From DATJFH01 sp035495815 (GTDB taxonomy: Bacteria; Acidobacteriota; Terriglobia; Bryobacterales; Bryobacteraceae), in NCBI GenBank assembly GCA_035495815.1, contig DATJFH010000070.1, forward strand, positions 1 to 8,288: a DNA stretch of 8,288 nt, given 5' to 3'. Positions 6,745-8,288 of the stretch are shown here, in pieces. The notes beneath the pieces were generated by a model that saw nothing but the letters and a program-made list of their open reading frames with translations, searched no databases and was not told where the DNA came from. Each line of letters opens with the position of its first letter. Position 1 is the stretch's first letter. The position numbers and the translations under genes are program-made.

Positions 6745-8144
6745 GGCGCGCCGGGCTTCCAGCTTTCGAGCGCCGCCCGCCACGTTTTCCAGCGTTCGCG
6801 CATGGCTTTCAACCTGTCGTCGTGACTGCCGGCGCGGGCCAGGTTCCGTGTTTCCTGCGGATCGCTGCGCAAGTCGTACAGCTCTTCGTACAGCGGATCG
6901 GATTCGATATAGCGCACGTATTTCCAGCGCTCGTCGCGAATCCCCTCGCTCTTGGGAATGGTCGCGTGCTCGAACAGGTGTGAGTAGTAAAATTCCCGCC
7001 GCCAGCCGGAAGCCTGCCCTCGGGTCAGCGGCGCCAGGTCGCGGCCCTGCATTACGGCTGGAGGCTCGATCCCCGCCGCGCGCAGAATCGTCGGCGCGAT
7101 GTCGATATTCAGCGTCATATCCCCGCGGCGCTTGCCTCGCAAGCCGCCTGCCAGTCTCGGGTCGCGGACAATCAGCGGCGTGCGGATCGACTCCTCGTGC
7201 ATCAGCCACTTGCCGGATAGCTCGCGCTCGCCGAGAAAAAATCCGTTATCGGCCGTATAGATGACGATCGTGTTGTCGCGCAGCCCGCGCCGGGTCAGCG
7301 AATCGAGCATGCGCCCGGCCGCTTCGTCGATGCCGGTGATCAGCCGGTAGTAGCCTTTCACCGATTTCTGGTAGTCTTCCGGCGTCGACATCTCCATCTG
7401 CCACCGGCGATGGCCCTCCGATTTCTGAATGAACGCGGGCATGGCATCGTAATAGCGCGCCGCCGCGGTCTTCGGAACGGGAATCGTCTGGTCGCCGTAG
7501 AGCGCCTCGAACCGTGGAGCGTAATGGAATCGGGAAAAGGGATCCCTGCCTTCGTCCTGCACGTGCGGCGCTTTGAAGCTGACCGACAGGCAGAACGGTT
7601 GCCTGGCGGAAGAGCCGTCGAGGAACTCCACGGCCTGGTCGCCCATCAGGTCGGTCAGGTGCACCGTCTTGCCGTCGATTACCTGCTCGTACTTGCCCTG
7701 ACCCGCGAAGCCCTTGAAATAGTCGAACTCGGCGGCCGGCAGCTTTCCGCCGATTCCATACTTGCCGATGAATCCCGTGCGGTATCCCGCCTTCCGAAGC
7801 AGCGCCGGATAGGTTTGGGCGAAAGTTTCCGCTGGAAGCGCCCGTTGAAAGCCGCTCACACCGTGAATCTTTTCATGCTGCCCCGTCAGTATGCTGGCGC
7901 GGCTGGTCATGCAGATGGCCGTGGCGCAGAAGTTGTTGTAGAAGGTAACGCCGTCGGCCGCCAGCCGGTCGAGCACCGGCGTCCGGATGATGCCATTGCC
8001 CATGCAGCCCAGGGCGTCGGCCCGTTGGTCGTCAGCGAGCAGGAAGAGAATGTTCGGACGCTTGGCCGATTGCGCGAATCCGGACACCGAAGCCGCCGCT
8101 CCGCCCGCCAGGAGCCGGCGCCGCGTAAAGGTACCGTGGGTCAT
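6723..8144 (-). CDS. Tat-exported sulfatase (type I, formylglycine-dependent)
   Basis: This 473-residue enzyme belongs to the alkaline-phosphatase-like sulfatases, which hydrolyse sulfate esters. The N-terminus TFTRRRLLAGGAAASVSGFA is a twin-arginine signal, so the folded enzyme is exported to the periplasm or beyond. Visible motifs are the calcium-binding Asp pair in LLADDQRAD (38-39), the catalytic signature CMTSRASILTG with Cys78 as the residue matured to formylglycine, and the second signature GYRTGFIGKYG (120-130, Lys128). Further active-site residues are His194 in KAPH, Asp299-Asn300 in TADNG and Lys312 in SGKW. The C-terminal subdomain contains ELYDLRSDPQETRNLA. All catalytic positions appear present. 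HEESIRTPLIV at 316-326 recalls GlcNAc-6-sulfatase-like members, but the substrate cannot be assigned. The signature has Thr at the position that is usually Pro or Ala. The gene overlaps the following lipoprotein gene by 22 bp. The ATG at 8144 has only a weak ribosome-binding site (AAGGG, spacing about 14). Confidence 0.95.
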   Translation of the reverse strand: MTHGTFTRRRLLAGGAAASVSGFAQSAKRPNILFLLADDQRADALGCMGNGIIRTPVLDRLAADGVTFYNNFCATAICMTSRASILTGQHEKIHGVSGFQRALPAETFAQTYPALLRKAGYRTGFIGKYGIGGKLPAAEFDYFKGFAGQGKYEQVIDGKTVHLTDLMGDQAVEFLDGSSARQPFCLSVSFKAPHVQDEGRDPFSRFHYAPRFEALYGDQTIPVPKTAAARYYDAMPAFIQKSEGHRRWQMEMSTPEDYQKSVKGYYRLITGIDEAAGRMLDSLTRRGLRDNTIVIYTADNGFFLGERELSGKWLMHEESIRTPLIVRDPRLAGGLRGKRRGDMTLNIDIAPTILRAAGIEPPAVMQGRDLAPLTRGQASGWRREFYYSHLFEHATIPKSEGIRDERWKYVRYIESDPLYEELYDLRSDPQETRNLARAGSHDDRLKAMRERWKTWRAALESWKPGAPWIEPRA

Positions 8145-8182
8145 TTCCGACAGTGTAACCCTTGTGAAAGATCAGCGTCGTG

Positions 8183-8288
8183 TCAGGCCGCCGTGGCGCG
8201 TCCCGGTTGATCCGGCCCCGACTCCGCCGCCGGATTCTCTTCAGGGACGGCCCGCAGAGGTGGGGCGTTTGTCTTGGGTACTTCCGAC
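8183..8288 (-). CDS. C-terminal tail of an upstream minus-strand gene (cut by right window edge)
   Basis: One minus-strand frame is open from the edge to a TGA at 8185-8183 and gives 34 residues, starting SEVPKTNAPPLRAVPEEN and rich in Pro, Ala and Glu. It looks like a disordered protein tail and nothing in it identifies the gene. It ends 38 bp before the sulfatase start, which would allow co-transcription. A chance open frame in GC-rich sequence cannot be excluded. Confidence 0.4.
   Translation of the reverse strand, partial: SEVPKTNAPPLRAVPEENPAAESGPDQPGRATAA

Noticed and set aside
6745..7209. N-terminal extension of the lipoprotein frame to 354 aa
   Set aside because: The extra 155 residues lie out of frame inside the sulfatase, have Arg-rich shadow composition and would remove the lipoprotein signal from the N-terminus.
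8145..8190. Promoter for the sulfatase (TACACT as a -10 box)
   Set aside because: No -35 box occurs at a usable distance (the nearest CTGACA is 23 bases away), and transcription would begin almost at the start codon.
7410..8210. Plus-strand open frame of 266 aa opposite the sulfatase
   Set aside because: It has antisense shadow composition with no motif, while the minus-strand sulfatase carries all catalytic motifs.

Overview
The window is GC-rich and every gene I can support lies on the minus strand. It joins a conserved core operon (left part) to an accessory glycan- or sulfate-ester-type locus (right part). The organism is most likely an acidobacterium of the Solibacter/Bryobacter kind. 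This is inferred from the very long TonB-dependent receptor with an N-terminal carboxypeptidase-regulatory-like (Oar-type) domain, its pairing with a Tat-exported sulfatase, and the style of the IF-2 N-terminus. No rRNA or other direct taxonomic marker is present.

Region 1 (1-2500, read right to left) is the classical rimP-nusA-infB operon: ribosome maturation factor RimP, transcription factor NusA and the first 119 residues of translation initiation factor IF-2, which runs off the left edge. Gaps are 24-32 bp. In front of rimP are a plausible sigma70-type promoter (about 2473-2500) and then a textbook intrinsic-terminator hairpin (8-bp stem, GAAA loop, T6) at 2422-2445. The hairpin ends only about 20 bases before the rimP start, so it looks like a leader attenuator of the nusA operon.

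Region 2 (2635-6081) is one 1148-residue outer-membrane TonB-dependent receptor. It has its own good ribosome-binding site, a possible promoter and a small inverted repeat upstream, and a weak hairpin directly after its stop.

Region 3 (6145-8144) is a two-gene unit: a Tat-exported formylglycine-type sulfatase whose 3' end overlaps by 22 bp the start of a small unknown lipoprotein. The receptor follows 63 bp later. The reasonable inference is a cell-envelope module: the sulfatase removes sulfate from a substrate, the receptor imports a ligand, and the lipoprotein has an unknown envelope role. The substrate cannot be read from sequence alone. At the right edge (8183-8288) an open frame probably marks the C-terminus of one more minus-strand gene.

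No tRNA, rRNA, CRISPR array, insertion sequence or phage gene was seen. I found no clearly novel system. The most interesting items are the hairpin in the nusA operon leader and the sulfatase/lipoprotein/receptor cluster.
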